Assembly: GCA_021613335.1 (NCBI GenBank)
Contig: JAJTWR010000159.1
Span: 1,532,501-1,596,500 of the forward strand
Direction: 5' to 3'
Length of the DNA stretch: 64,000 nucleotides
DNA from: Whitmania pigra
Taxonomy: Eukaryota; Annelida; Clitellata; Hirudinida; Haemopidae
Made by a program: the position numbers and the translations under genes. The notes beneath the pieces are model-generated. The model ran no database searches. It was given only the letters and a program-made list of their open reading frames with translations, and was not told the DNA's origin. Of this stretch, positions 42,640 through 55,146 are shown one piece after another. The stretch's first letter is position 1, and the number at the start of each line of letters is the position of its first letter.

Positions 42640-43740
42640 AATAATTTATAACTAGAACAAACGATTGTTTTGACATTGATAACGTTCAGACTCAGGTGAG
42701 TGCGGAAACATGTGAAAAGTGAGTGCAGAATAAGGATGATGAAAATTATGAATAAAGTGGTGAAATAGATTGGCTGAGAAGGCGACAACATCGAAGGTGA
42801 TGATGTGCTGGATGAGTAGACAATTAACTTAAATTGATGAAAAAACAATTAACTTAAATGAATTAAGAAACAATTATCTTAAATGGATGAATAAACAATT
42901 ATCTTAAACAGGTGCTCCAATATGAGCGACCTTATTGTTAAAGACTGAAAAAAATGAACTTAATGTTGCAAAATTTTACAGAAATTGTCATTGTTTCTTG
43001 ATTTTCATGATTTTCAGCTTTTAAGTTCAACCTTTCTAACTGAACACATCTTCTCCTGTTGTTCACCTTTTCAGGCATTTCTAATGTTAAATGATGAAAA
43101 GATGCTATTCATTCGATGATTCGAAATTAAAATAACATTTTGCAATAGGATTCTCAAATGTTCTTGCGATACTTATAAAATGTGTTAAAAAATTATAGTT
43201 ATAAAAACGACATTGCATTAGCATTATTTGCTTCATTAACAAATTAATATCGTGAATGCTAAGCTATACTATAATCGTATGGATGCTTTAAGATGTTAAC
43301 AACAACAAGAAATGCCAAGACAAGGAGAAATGTACATGTTTCACGAAATAGAAATTCAACCGATATCAATTAACAACAAGTAATCCATAACGTTGGATAG
43401 TACGTAATAATACAATAACTTATAGTAAATATTATGCTTGACAACAAAATATATTAAATTTAAAAATAAAATATTTATTAAATAATTTATGAAATAAAAT
43501 GCTAAATTGTGCGCACCAATAGTGCTTTCGAATCATCAATTCTTTGAGCAACAAAAGCAGACACTAAGATTAACGGAATACGATAAAGGCATGCAAACGA
43601 AACTTTATAAAGTTGATTTGTTTGTCTTAGCAACAAGTCCTTAGAAACGTACCAGATGTTTCCATGGCAACTTGAGTGTTTGTTTATTAAAAATATTTTC
43701 TTATTTTAATTATTACAACATATTCTTAGTGAAAGCAACT
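42640..43740. repeat. Non-coding block related to 35870-36600 and 59750-60610
   Basis: It carries the same series of short landmarks (GAGTAGACAATTAACTTAAA, TTCTCCTGTTGTTCACCTTT) and continues further in common with 60180-60540 (AACAACAAGAAATGCCAAGA type). No gene was seen. Confidence 0.6.
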
Positions 43741-43990
43741 ATTGCTAGCAGTTGGAATATACGTGATAATTAATCAAATTTAATCGTTTGATCAATTGAA
43801 ATAAATTGAGATTAATCGATCAAGAAAATTTTAATTATAATTATTTTATATTTCTTAATATTTTAATATTATTATAATGGAGTCTAAGATGCTATAACAT
43901 TCCTTCGAAATTGTGCAATTTCTTAGTCGTGTTTTTGAAGCACACACGTCCCAAAGCATGAATATTGATTTACTTTCATAATACGTTTTA
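43741..43990 (-). repeat. Partial duplicon fragment
   Basis: It begins GCAGTTGGAATATACGTGAT and follows the downstream flank of the PAN-PLAT genes for about 240 bases, then breaks off. No exon of the gene is included. Confidence 0.65.
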
Positions 43991-44164
43991 GACGGCTTAC
44001 CTTTAAATCTTCCTTTCAGTTTATTTCTTCTGAATGTTGCTCTTGTTGTTCATAACTATCTGACCTTTCGAGGATGTCATTCTTATATTTTATAAATATA
44101 AGAACAAACGTGTAAATAAGTATGTTGATGTGTTAGTGGCTTTATGGCGGAGCTTTCAATGGTA

Positions 44165-44396
44165 GTCAATATTATTTTAAATATTTATTTTAAATAATTA
44201 ATTTAAATATTTATATTAAATAATTAATTTAAATATTTATATTAAATAATTAATTTAAATATTTATTTTAAATAATTAATTTAAATATTTATTTTAAATA
44301 ATTAATTTAAATATTCATTTTAAATAATTAATTTAAATATTTATTTTAAATAATTAATTTAAATATTTATTTTAAATAATTAATTTAAATACTTTA
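44165..44396. repeat. 26-bp AT-only tandem repeat, eight to nine copies
   Basis: The unit ATTTAAATATTTATTTTAAA plus TAATTA repeats with few changes. The unit is rich in inverted repeats and could fold or melt readily. Confidence 0.9.
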
Positions 44397-45460
44397 AATA
44401 AATAGCTGTACAGCTACCTATATCAGTTTAAAAGTACTAAACATAGCATTCGGATGTTATCAATCCAGGCATCGTTATTAAACCAGGTGTACTTAAACTC
44501 AATAGAAAGATTCATAACTTAAGAACTTGGAAGTTTCAATGTAATCATAATTTTGATTAAAAATAATTCAACCTGGCATGACATCGCAACACAAAACACA
44601 TACAGTTAAATTAAAGCTGTCGAGCTATTATTATATTAAATTATTATTACATTATGATAATTGATTCGGATTTTAATTTTCTATAATTGATTAATCGGTA
44701 TTCTTCAACATAATTTAAATTTAATAGATTCCTTGTTGATTCGTTCCCTTTATTTTGCATTATCTTTGCTATTTAGTTAGAACGTGAATAATTAAAATAA
44801 TGTGGCACTTAAACATCTCAGTAGAAAGTTGAGCAAGCATTTTGTTTATAAGCTAAAACGAAAAGAACAGATCTTCAAAACCAGGCCTAATACTTGCAAA
44901 GTCGACGCACAATCGACATTATGATTGCTGAGATGTACAAAGACAATTTAGAGAATAGGAAAGTTGTGGAAAGCATTCACAGCATGCCTACTTGCCTTTT
45001 ATAAAGTTACTGCTGTATGCTATGATAATTAAACAAGACGCAATAAGATCAAGCAGTTGGAATATACGTTATAATTAATCTAATTTAATCGTTTGATCGA
45101 GTAAAACAATTTGTTTTATAATTATAATGATTGTATTTATTACCTATATTATGATTTTCAGTAATGTTTGTTTTATAATTATAATTAGTAATAGAAAATA
45201 AGAAGCTTCAAAACATAGGGCTTGATTGATTATTTGGAGCCACAAATTTGACAGCAAATCCAATCAAGTACCTTACAATGCAATCTTTAAAGCATAGGAT
45301 GAAAACATGTTAACTTGAAATTCATGAGCAGAAATGACGCGCAGTTAACGTCAAAATCGAATGTCAATGCATCGATGAATGTCAATCGACAAAGCATTTA
45401 TGAATTTCAATGAAGGCATGTGCATTGTTACATGTCAATCGATCCAAGTGCATTGATGCA

Positions 45461-46000
45461 TCAATATAAAGTGACAGACAACACAGGATATTGGAGCCAA
45501 ATGAAGATGTCAAAGTGCCACTTATCTCCTGTGTTCATGTTGATCAATTCGACCTGAAATGGCAACAACAATGTGCAAACGTTGGTTGATATTTTTTGAA
45601 TGAAATGAAAAGTTACTCACATAATCCACGTACCACTCAGCATACATATACTTGTTGTTGTGTTCCAATCTTTTAATTTAACCATGAAATAATGCATATA
45701 AATGATAATGAATTATTATTGATTTATTTATTTATTAATGTTAATTTCAACGTTTAAAAGTTATGACTCACTTGAAAGATTCCAATTTTAAAGAGGTCGT
45801 TGACTTGCAGTGAAAATCCAAATAAAAAATATCGATACCGGAGTTTTCAAACAATTCAATGTGATCCGGGCCACCAAGGACGGTCAATGATTGGCTGAAA
45901 TTTCTGGGAAAGTTCAAGGTGAAGGTTACGTCAGCCTCGGTTCCCGCGCTTCCTATGGTTCCTGTTTTCACGAGGATCTTAAAGCTGATCAGGATTTCAA
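45461..46000 (-). pseudogene. PAN-PLAT gene copy C, PLAT exons only
   Basis: The three PLAT exons (46000-45772, 45669-45621, 45553-45461) are open with intact splice sites and encode a complete PLAT domain (KTGTIGSAGTEADVT, then HNNKYMYAEW, then FIWLQY). The exons for signal peptide, cysteine domain and microexon are absent from the expected place upstream, where two junctions show deletion. Without them it has no start and no secretion signal. It could still donate sequence by gene conversion. Confidence 0.75.
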
Positions 46001-46329
46001 CTGGAAACGAACATTTGGCGTTCAATTTCAACACGGAATCATAAACGATTTCATTTTGATTTTCAACTTTTTTAAACTCTTAAAGTGATAAATAATAAAG
46101 TAAAAATATGTTTTATTTTTAATTCGCAATCTCAGAATTATTCCACAATATCAAAATATTTATCGGGTTAATTTCATTAGATAATTATTTCACTTCGAAA
46201 ATAATCAGATGTTTTCAGTCTCGAATAAAAAACTGTGAAAATAATAATCGAAGAACATCAGTTGAAAATTCATTTTTTCTACGAAGTTTAGTTTTGAGAA
46301 AATAACGAACTAAGTATTTTAGAGTTTTT

Positions 46330-46850
46330 GCTCTCCATTCCTAAGAATCCCGTGATATCAAATGCTATCTTTTTTAATTAAAAGTGGATCTAAATCAACA
46401 CTCTTGCGAATCATTAAACACTCGGCTTAGGCCTAGGCTCTCGGAAAACTGTAGGAACCCGTTGAACCGCTTCAACAAACGAGATGTCATAAAATCATAA
46501 TCTTGATAAGAATTCTAGAGTTTTTTTTCTTCATTCTTAAGAATCCCGTGATATCAAATTATATCTTTTTGGATTAAAAGTGGATTTAAATCAACGCTTT
46601 TGTGAAGCAGTTTTCAACAAAATTAGCACTTTCAACCCCAAATCACCGTAGCAAATTTGACACTACATCTGGTAACTGTATGAAATTTATTGATTTCTAA
46701 ATTTAAAATATATCTTTTTATATTAAAAGTGGATCTAAATTAACATTCTTGCGAAGTACTTTTCAACAAAATTAGTACTTTCAACTTCAAATCACCTTCG
46801 CAAATTTGCCTCTACACCGGGTAACTGCATGAAATTTATTGATTTTTAAA
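46330..46850. repeat. Roughly 165-bp unit present three times
   Basis: Segments built on TTAAAAGTGGATCTAAATCA, CTTGCGAAG...TTTTCAACAAAATTAG and a GGTAACTGTATGAAATTTAT-type end occur three times in C and again in D (62790-63260), but once in B (about 38155-38290). A tandem expansion shared by C and D. Confidence 0.6.
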
Positions 46851-46941
46851 TTTAACAAATTGCACTATAATTATTCGCACTAGAACTATCAATTTATATA
46901 CTCCATGGCTGCACTGCGTGACCTATGTAGTTTCCTGAGCA

Positions 46942-47784
46942 CAGTGGCGTACCAGGGGAGGGGTGGCAATTTGAGGGAGTACGTAAAAATTAAAAAAATT
47001 AAAAAATGGCCGCCCCTTTCTTCTATTTTTTCTGTTAGGTTCATTGAATGGTCAGATTTCAATTTGGCATTTGGTTTAACGTATCGATTGATGTACAATA
47101 TGTACATGCCATCAATTAAATTCACATTATTAATTTCCTAAATCAATTCGTGAAATATTAAACAACTTCAATTCGTTTCATACCAAGACCAGATTTTATA
47201 TTTTATTCATAAGCAGTCTGAAGCTTCCATCCATTTTGTATATTTCTTTTAAAAAAAGATTTAAGATTCTAACTTTTTTGATTTGGTTTTTTTGTGATTT
47301 TATAATGAAGGTCCTTAATGAAGAAAGTGAAGGTTATTCCATGGGAAGAGACAGTGCAATAGACGAATCCAAAAAATTCTGCTCTGAAATGAGGATAAGC
47401 ACGGAGAATCTGGACGGTGAAGAATTGACTGACACAGCACTGGGACTTCATGATGAGTTAGGACGGGAAATGTCATGTGTCATAAACAGGTTGACTGAGG
47501 AAATACCTGGCAGATTTCAGCAAATTCATCGTTTGCAAACAAATACGCCTTTCTCACACTATGAAACCTGTTTGTTGATAATTATGATTGTCAGCTAGGC
47601 AATGTTGACGAAAACAGAGAAAGAAGAGTTCTTTGCCAAAAAGAAGAGATTGAAGGGTTTTGTGGAAGCTTCGGGAAACGATAAAATCGATGAACTCTTC
47701 AACTTTTGATCTTTCTAACCCAGGCTATTAGTGCTGCTAGCTGTGAGCGCTCATTCTTCAAACTTAAGTTAATAAAAAACTACC
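46942..47784 (+). mobile_element. hAT fragment in duplicon C (same insertion as 22033)
   Basis: The left end CAGTGGCGTACC follows CCTGAGCA, as in A, so this is the same ancestral insertion. It is cut after the dimerisation motif (AASCERSFFKLKLIKN) and lacks the right end. The frame at 47305-47598 is the N-terminal part of the remnant. Confidence 0.75.
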
Positions 47785-48340
47785 AATTGTGGTAGGTTAA
47801 GAATTAGGTTTATTATTATTTCTAAGTTATTATTATATTATTATATTAAATGCTATGACATTCATTTGTAACTTATCAGGTTACAAATACAAAATTGTGT
47901 CAAAAACTAAATCACACGGAAGAATTTGACTTGCGATAAGCATTAAGTACTTTTAAAAAAGTCGAATGGTATCAGAAGATGTTAGAATGAAGCTTTTATA
48001 CGGGGTTTAAGCCTGCTGTTGAAATAGCTAAAATTCAATCAATATTTTATAAGAACGAATGCCGTAAGAGTACCTAAATTAAATGCTGCCATAATTGATA
48101 ATCAGACCTAATAAGTAATAATTAATGAAGTAAAAAAAAATCTTGAATGTTGAAAAAATTGTGATGGAATAGATCTGAAGGATATCACTGAAGAGTCCTG
48201 GACAATTGTTCGTATTACAAAACCGTAGATTAACAAACAGTGTAGATGATTTGCACGATCAGAAGATCTCGTCTAAATATGGATTTAATAATTTCATAAC
48301 TTCATTCGTATTTGTCAATTTCGAACAAAAAGCTGTTAAA

Positions 48341-48660
48341 TTCTAATTCATTTCCGATCCAAATGTTTAAGAATCAATATAAGTACCAAAGCACATTGGA
48401 GCACCTGCTTCATAATCAAATTGACTATTATAATACTAACATAAGTAAGCCGAATTGCTAAATTGGACCACCCAATCATGATAGGGCACAACTACAAGCT
48501 TTTTCGATGTAGTAAATTTTCTACAAACAGTATTCTATTTGTAATAGGATCATCATCTCACAGAAGGCATTGCTTATTGATACTTTTGACCCATCCACTG
48601 TTTTAGGCTTCCAAGCGTAACTGATTTTAATAATTATCTTATATATAGCTATAACATAAT
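48341..48660. other. Possible 5' LTR of Ty3/gypsy copy 2, or unrelated flank
   Basis: The duplicon C match ends near 48340. The primer-binding site starts at 48661, so an LTR would be expected here. The start of the 3' LTR (TGTTGTGTATGGATAATATA) is not found in it, so the LTR assignment could not be confirmed. Confidence 0.35.
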
Positions 48661-48674
48661 TGGCGACGAGGATG

Positions 48675-51600
48675 GGATCGGAGGATAAATTTTTGTCGAT
48701 GATGACGATGATGATGCTAGATAATCGCCGTCCCGATGAAGAAAATCGCCGTCGAGATGAAGAAAGGCGGAAGCGTGAGGAATAGTTTCTGCAACTCCTT
48801 CAAAAATTGCAAACTCCGACCCAAGCAGTAGCAGTAGTAGAAGGTAAGTCTAGGTTTGACTTACTTCCAGAGCTAACGTGAGAAATCACGCGGGCCAGCT
48901 GTGATCTTGAGTCTGGAACACCCTTTTCCACGAAAGTGGGGCGCTTCGAATCTGTGCTGGATAACCGCAGAATGCAGTTGTCTGACCAGGACAAAACAGG
49001 GGCACTGCTGGAAAATCACAATGTTGTGAAAGCAGTTCAGAGAAGCGGCTATAGGAAAAAGAGTCGTAAGGATTTCCCTAGCAAAGAGAACGTGCGATCT
49101 TCAAAAAAGGGAGCCTGCTTCGTCTGTGGATACTTGCTTCATCTGAAGAAGGATTGCCCAAAGAACCACTGCAAGGGCATAGGACAGGATAAAACTAGGA
49201 GGATTAAGAAGATTGAGGGTGATGTCAGGGCTATACATCGGAGATATGCGGAGGTCAGCTTTGGTGAGACCAAGGTTAAGATGCAGCTTGATTCCGGTGC
49301 GGATGTCACAGTTATAAACAGAGAGGCCTGGGAACGGATAGGTTCACCAGCTCTTGAAAAGACTATGACATCACTGGGTGCTGCAAACGGAACTCCGATT
49401 GAGGTCCTGGGTCAATTTGATGTACAGTTCACCTGCGGAGGACATTCAGGCCAAGGTCGCTGCTATGTGGCTGAAAACGGCACCCCGTCATTATAGCCCG
49501 GCGACAAAATAGCCCCGTCAAAATAGCACCATCAAAACATTAAACTCATTTCATTTAATCAAATTTGAAATAAGTTATAGGTTAATGTATCAACTCATAT
49601 AAATATTTTTTTTATAAAGATACATTGACGGGGATGTTTTGACGTGGCTATTTTGTCGCTGGGCTATTTTGACGAGTCACCGCTGAAAACATTGAACAGC
49701 TCTTGGGCATCGAGTGGATGAACCAACTACCACCTTTTCAGAAGGCATTCAATACCATCTGCTGCAAGATTGAGCAGAAGCCACAGGAAGGGAGAGAATT
49801 GGCCAAAGTTTTGGCCGGAGAGTTTCCGGATGTCTTCAGAGAGGGGCTGGGGAAGTGCAAGACAAAGGCACAGCTGATGGTCAAGCAGGGTACACGTCCA
49901 ATCTTTTGCCGACAGAGAAAGACTCCATTCGCTAGGGAAGAAGCAGTGAATGCGTAGCTGGAGCGTCTAGTGCAACAAGGAGTCCTAAAGAAAGTGAACT
50001 ACAGCAATTGGGCGGCGCCAATTGTTGTGATTTCAAAAAAAACGGAGCAGTCAGGATTTGCGCTGATATTAAGACATGTCTCAACGAAGCACTGGAGATG
50101 CACCGCCATCCTCTGGCGACACCCGATGAAATCTTTGGTTCACCCAGATAGACTTTGCCGATGCATATTTGCAGGTGGAAGTCGAAGAAGACTCGAAGGA
50201 ACTGGTTACGATAAACACTCATAGAGACCTGTTCCAGTACCAGAGGTTACCCTTCGGAGTCAAATGCGCACCTGGCATTTTCCAGGAAGCCATGAATCTG
50301 ATGATCACAGGACTTGAAAGTTGTGCAGCATATTTAGATGATGTCATTGTGACTGGATCTTTGCTGGGAGAACACAACAACAACGTCCGGGCTTTGTTTA
50401 AACGAATCGCCGATTGTGGTTTTCGCGTCAGGATGGAGAAGTGTTCCTTCGCGAAACCAGAAATCAAGTTTTTTGGACACGTGGTTTCAAGAGACGGCCG
50501 TCGACCAGACCCAGAGAAAATTCAAGCGATTGTTGAGATGCCAGCGCAAAGCAGCTGAAGTCGTTCTTAGTCATGATCAGCTATTATTCGTCTTTCGTAC
50601 CTGAGATGCGTTCATTAGAGGCCTGTTGGATGATCTAGAAAGGGAAGACAAATTTTTGTGGACAGCGAAGCACCAGAAAGTTTTGGAGAAACTGAAGAAA
50701 GTGCTGCAGTCAGATCTGTTGTTGACGCACTTCGACCCTGGACTGGACATTGTCGTTGCTGCGGACGCGTGTGATTATGGAGTGGGAACTGTTATATCTC
50801 ATCGTTTTCCGAATGGCACGGAAAAGGCACACGCCAGTAGATCACCAAGGCCGAGAAGAACTACGGATAGATCGAGAAAGAAGCTCTGGCCCTAGTGTTT
50901 TGGGTGAGGAATTTCACCGTTACATCTACGGCAGACGCTTTCTGTTGCTGACAGACCACAAACCGCTTTTGTCAATTTTTGGATCAAAAGTTGATGTGTC
51001 TGCTCACTCAGCAAATCGACTCCAAAGATGGGAACTCGTCTTGCTGGCGTATGACTTTATCATCGAGTACAGGCGATCTACCCACTTTGGTCAAGCCGAT
51101 GCATTATCCCGTCTCATCGCTTCAAAGAAACTGCCTGAGGATGAAGACATTGTTATCGCTAAGATTGAACAAGATGTCAAGGCAGTCCAAAGTGTCTTCC
51201 GACACTTGCCAGTCACAAAGGAGGATATTCGGAGGATGACCGAAGAGGATTCCGAGTTGAAGATAGTTGTGGAAGCCGTTAAGGCAGGACGATAGCCAAG
51301 TTTCCGGGCTGGATCGACCTTGCATGCCTTCCACAGTCGTTCTGCAGACCTGTCTGTCTATGAAGGTGCACTCTTCATGGGAGCACGTGCTGTGATTCCA
51401 CCAGTACTGCGAAGCCGAGTTTTGAAGATGCTGCATGAGGGACACCCAGGAGCCACCAGAATGAGGATGCTTGCTCGGAAGTATGTTTATTGGCTTGGAC
51501 AGGGGTATTAAAGACAGGGTGAAGCTTTTCAATGTATGTCAATTAGCTGCAAAGATGCCTGTCAGGAATGAATTGTCACCATGGCCGAAACCTGATTGTG

Positions 51601-52484
51601 CTTGGGAGAGGATCCATATTGATTTTGCCGGACCAATGGAGGGAACGATGTTTCTTATTGTGGTGGATGCCTTCTCCAAGTGGCCTGAAGTTGTACAGAT
51701 GAGAACTTCAACAACCACTGCGACAATCAAAGAGCTGGGTAGGATTTTCGCTCAGCATGGATACCCAAAGGTGCTCGTTTCGGACAATCACTCAATTCAC
51801 ATCAAAGGAGTTTCAAGATTACTGTTTAAGAAATGGAATAAAGCATATTAGATCACTGCCATATCAACCTCATTGCAACGGACAAGCGGAACGTTTTGTC
51901 GACACCTTTAAAAGGTCATTGCAGAAGCTACAGGGGGAAGGAGTGATGGGTGATGCGCTCCAAAATTTCCTTCTAACGTATAGGACCACACCATGTCTGT
52001 CTTTGATAGGATTGAAGACTCCAGCAGAAGAATTCTTGGGAAGACAGTTGAGAACTCCACTGAGTGACCTCCAACTCAAGAAACAAAAGGCTCATCTCCA
52101 TAGGAAAAATCAGGAGATGGATGAAACAAAGTCTGGACGCCATCGTATGGAATTTGCTGAAAAAGATGCAATCTTCCCCAGAGAGTACAGTGATCCAGGT
52201 CATCCAAAATGGGTGTACGGCAGGATCAAACGACGATTGGGAAGACACGTCTACGAGCTGGAAATCAATGTCGACACGCAAATCAGTTGAGGAAGCGGGA
52301 GACAGATGATGCACTCAAGGTAATGTGCGACACATTTGACTTGCCATTCCTTCCACCAAGCGAGACAGAAACTAAGAAAGCATCTCAGGAAGCAAGTAGG
52401 CCGGAAACAACTGACATACTAGAAACTGAGGAAATAGATGTCAGTCGGATGGATCAGCCAGAGCTGCAGGTGTCGAGACCCTAA
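48675..52484 (+). pseudogene. Ty3/gypsy gag-pol, copy 2 (broken)
   Basis: It has a stop in gag (48783-48785), the zinc knuckle near 49116-49160, and the protease active site DSGADVTVI intact. The MITE then interrupts, and a TAG at 49955-49957 precedes RT. RT keeps AAYLDDVIV. RNase H is interrupted by a stop near 50893, at the same place as in copy 1. Integrase shares with copy 1 the stop after AVKAGR and the frame change after VSDN. Non-functional. Differences from copy 1 are few, apart from the MITE, small indels and the 3' extension. Confidence 0.85.
49479..49681. mobile_element. Foldback-type MITE, copy 2 (203 bp)
   Basis: The ends are GGCACCCCGTCATTATAGCC and the inverse of GGTGACTCGTCAAAATAGCC. 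Flanks are the perfect 9-bp repeat GCTGAAAAC (49470-49478 and 49682-49690). Gypsy copy 1 has the empty site near 29683-29691. The interior matches copy 1 at 4916-5086. Confidence 0.92.
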
Positions 52485-52600
52485 AAGACATGAGATGGAT
52501 TTCAAGGGAAAGAAATACCTCAATGTTTAGGAGGGGGAGGTGTTGTGTATGGATAATATAATTATAAAATTGTATAATATTTTCATTAATCAATTACTGC

Positions 52601-54281
52601 CTGGCTTAATATAGATATTCCTAGCTTTATGTTTTGCCCTCCTAGATATCTTACAGTTAGTTGGGACCGAGAAACCAAAGGAGGGGGAGTGATGCTATTT
52701 GTGAGGGACTGTCTCCCCTGTCGTTCAGTTGATATTCCCACCAGATTTAAACACATTGAATTGGTCTGCATCGACATCTTATGGGATTGTGTTACATGGA
52801 GAGTGATAGCATACTAACGCAGCGGAGGTTTTGACATTAGTGCCGAGAATTATGCAGTTGAAAGCATTGATTGTTTGCATCACCTCTGCTCTGTTAAACA
52901 TACTGTTTGTATCCTTGGAGACTTCAATTTGCCATCTATGAATTGGTCTCAAAATACCGCTCCATATAATAAAATTTACAATATGTTTCTGGGATTTTTT
53001 AATGACCTTGGACTTCATCAATTTGTTGCAACTCCAACAAGACATTAAAATTTGCTTGATTTAGTGATTTCGAATGACCCTCAGTTTATCACCAGAATAG
53101 TCTCATTATGCCCATTTTCAAATAGTGATCACAACGTCATCAGCTTCAGACCAAATGTTCCATCGAACTGGTTTTGCAATCAGGCAGTACCATCCACAGC
53201 ATATAACTTCAGAAAAGCTGATTATCTCATGCTCAATGAATATTTACAGGGGATAAACTTGAATTTGATTTTTCAGTTCTGTCCCACAGTGGATGAATGT
53301 TGGAAGGAGTTTAGATATCAGATGGGAATTGCTTTTGAACTGTATGTCCAAAAATTTTCAGCTACAGTATTCAAATATGGATGGAAAAAATACCCCATAC
53401 ATATTAACCAGCTTCAGCAGTCAAAATCGAGGCTTTGGAGAATTTGGAAACAAAGTAACAATGATGAGGACAAAACAAGATACAATAATATTGCTAAAGC
53501 ATGTAGCAAAGCCATTAAGAAATACTATGCAGCTTTTGAACTAGAACTGCTCCGTGGAAGGAACATTGGCAGACTGTATAACTATGTAGGTAGAAAGTTG
53601 CATGCACGAATCAATATATCTGAGATTGCCCTTCCTGATGTGTATTGACGTAAGATCCTTCAAAAATTGCAAACGCCTTCAGTGATTATCTTATATCAGT
53701 CTTTACGATTGATGACGGTATAACCACCTATGTCCCTCTTTGTTCCAGTAGCATATTTAACAGCATTGATTTCTCTCCAGATATCATACACAAAACTCTT
53801 CGCACACTGGATTCTTCATTTTCAGCAGGACCTGATGGTATTTCCCAACATATTCCTAAAAAGGTGCGCGTCATCGCTTGCTGTACCACTAATCTCACAT
53901 ATTTGATACATCTTTTAGAGACAAAAATTGCCCCAGGAATGGAAAGTAGCTCTGGTCACACCCATCCATAAAAAAGGACCCACTACAGCACCTGGAAACT
54001 ACAGACCAATCTCCATTACTTCAACAAGTTGCAGAGTAATGGAACGAATAATAAACAAGGCAATCATGCATCTGACTCATCAAAAGTTGATAGATGACAG
54101 TCAACAAGGTTTTATCCAGGCCCGATCCACAATTACAAATGTACTCGAAAGCACTCAGCAATGGTCAGAGGAACTCCAAGCGAGGCGCACTATTGACATA
54201 ATATACCTCGACTTTAGAAAGGCTTTTGATTCCGTTTCACATTCCAAACTTATCAATAAAATCTCAGCTTATGGTTTTGGA
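52601..54281 (+). mobile_element. CR1-like LINE copy 2, left part
   Basis: It includes an endonuclease domain (LGDFNLPSMNW, SDHNVISF) not present in copy 1, then the start of reverse transcriptase up to DSVSHSKLINKISAYGFGG. It is broken at 54281 by the foldback element and resumes at 58530. The 5' end near 52600 is not exact. Confidence 0.8.
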
Positions 54282-54669
54282 GGTGACCCGTCATAACAGC
54301 CCGGCGACAGAATAGCCCCGACAAAACAGCCCCGTCAAAATAGCCCGGCGTCAAAATAGCTCAAGACAAAACAGCCCCGACAAAACCGCCCCGACAAAAC
54401 AGCCCCGTCGAAACAACCCGGCGTCAAAATAGCCCAAGACAAAATAGCCCCGTCAAAATGGCCCCGTCAAAATAGCCCCGACAAAATAGCCCGGCGACAA
54501 AATAGCCCAGGACAAAACAACCCGGCGACAAAATAGCCCGGCGAAAAAATAGCCCCGTCATTATAGCCCCACGATAACTCCATGTCAAAGTATTTTTAAA
54601 AAATGTTGTGAAACTGAATCAAAATTTAATTCGAAATTAGTGGCTTGAATGCTTTGACCGTTTTGAGTA

Positions 54670-54945
54670 TTGTTTGTTGTTATTATTGTTCTCCAGAAGT
54701 TTAATTTGCATAGTCTTGCTTATTCGTATATATTATTGTATTTATATTATTTGTATCTGGCTTACAAATTTGTGTTGACATTATCCTCATCACAAGTTGC
54801 TTGTGAGAGGTCGTTTTCATCAAGATCATTCATGCTGATGTCTTGTGAGAAAGACTCTTTTCCAAGAATCAATAACAATGAAATCATTGATGTTTTAGCA
54901 TCTACCAGTGAAACGATAAAAAGCTGTTATAATAGTTAATAGTGA
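54670..54945 (+). pseudogene. hAT dimerisation-domain fragment inside the foldback element
   Basis: The frame ends with SSSQVACERSFSSRSFMLMS, close to the hAT C-terminal dimerisation motif, and about 45 more residues including INNNEIIDVLAST. There is no catalytic core. It may be captured host or hAT sequence, or the decayed end of a transposase. Confidence 0.55.
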
Positions 54946-55146
54946 ATAGAAATTTTATACTCTAGTATTTCTTATGTTTAAGTTGATCAAACTAGGAGTT
55001 AAATAAAATTTCCCGGGCCGGTTTTTTAAGCCAGTCCGACCCTGGGCTGTTTTGACGGGGCTATTTTGTCGCCGGGTTGTTTTGTCCTGGGCTATTTTGT
55101 CGCCGGGTTGTTTTGTCCTGGGCTATTTTGTCGCCGGGCGGTTTTA

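Larger units (their letters stand above)
44570..48340 (-). repeat. Duplicon C of the PAN-PLAT array
   Basis: Very close to D from the GACATCGCAACACAAAACAC block at about 44578 (60737 in D) onward. It carries a shortened form of the 22033-23258 hAT from 46942. At about 47784 and 47880 it jumps to sequence equivalent to 23875 and then 24861 in copy A, so the segment with gene exons 1 and 2 is deleted. Confidence 0.8.
48661..52600 (+). mobile_element. Ty3/gypsy retrotransposon, defective copy 2
   Basis: It starts with TGGCGACGAGGATGGGAT, complementary to a tRNA 3' end including CCA, a primer-binding site as in Mag/SURL-type gypsy elements. Then follow a short coiled gag start (48675-48790), a deleted gag with one zinc knuckle (CFVCGYLLHLKKDC), protease, RT, RNase H and integrase. 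A polypurine tract AGGAGGGGGAGG at 52529-52540 precedes the first bases of a 3' LTR (TGTTGTGTATGG). The LTR is cut short near 52600, where a LINE begins. A MITE at 49479-49681 interrupts the protease region. Confidence 0.85.

Noticed and set aside
48341..48660. Firm call of a 5' LTR before the gypsy primer-binding site
   Set aside because: The expected LTR start seen at 52541 is not found here, so the two could not be matched.
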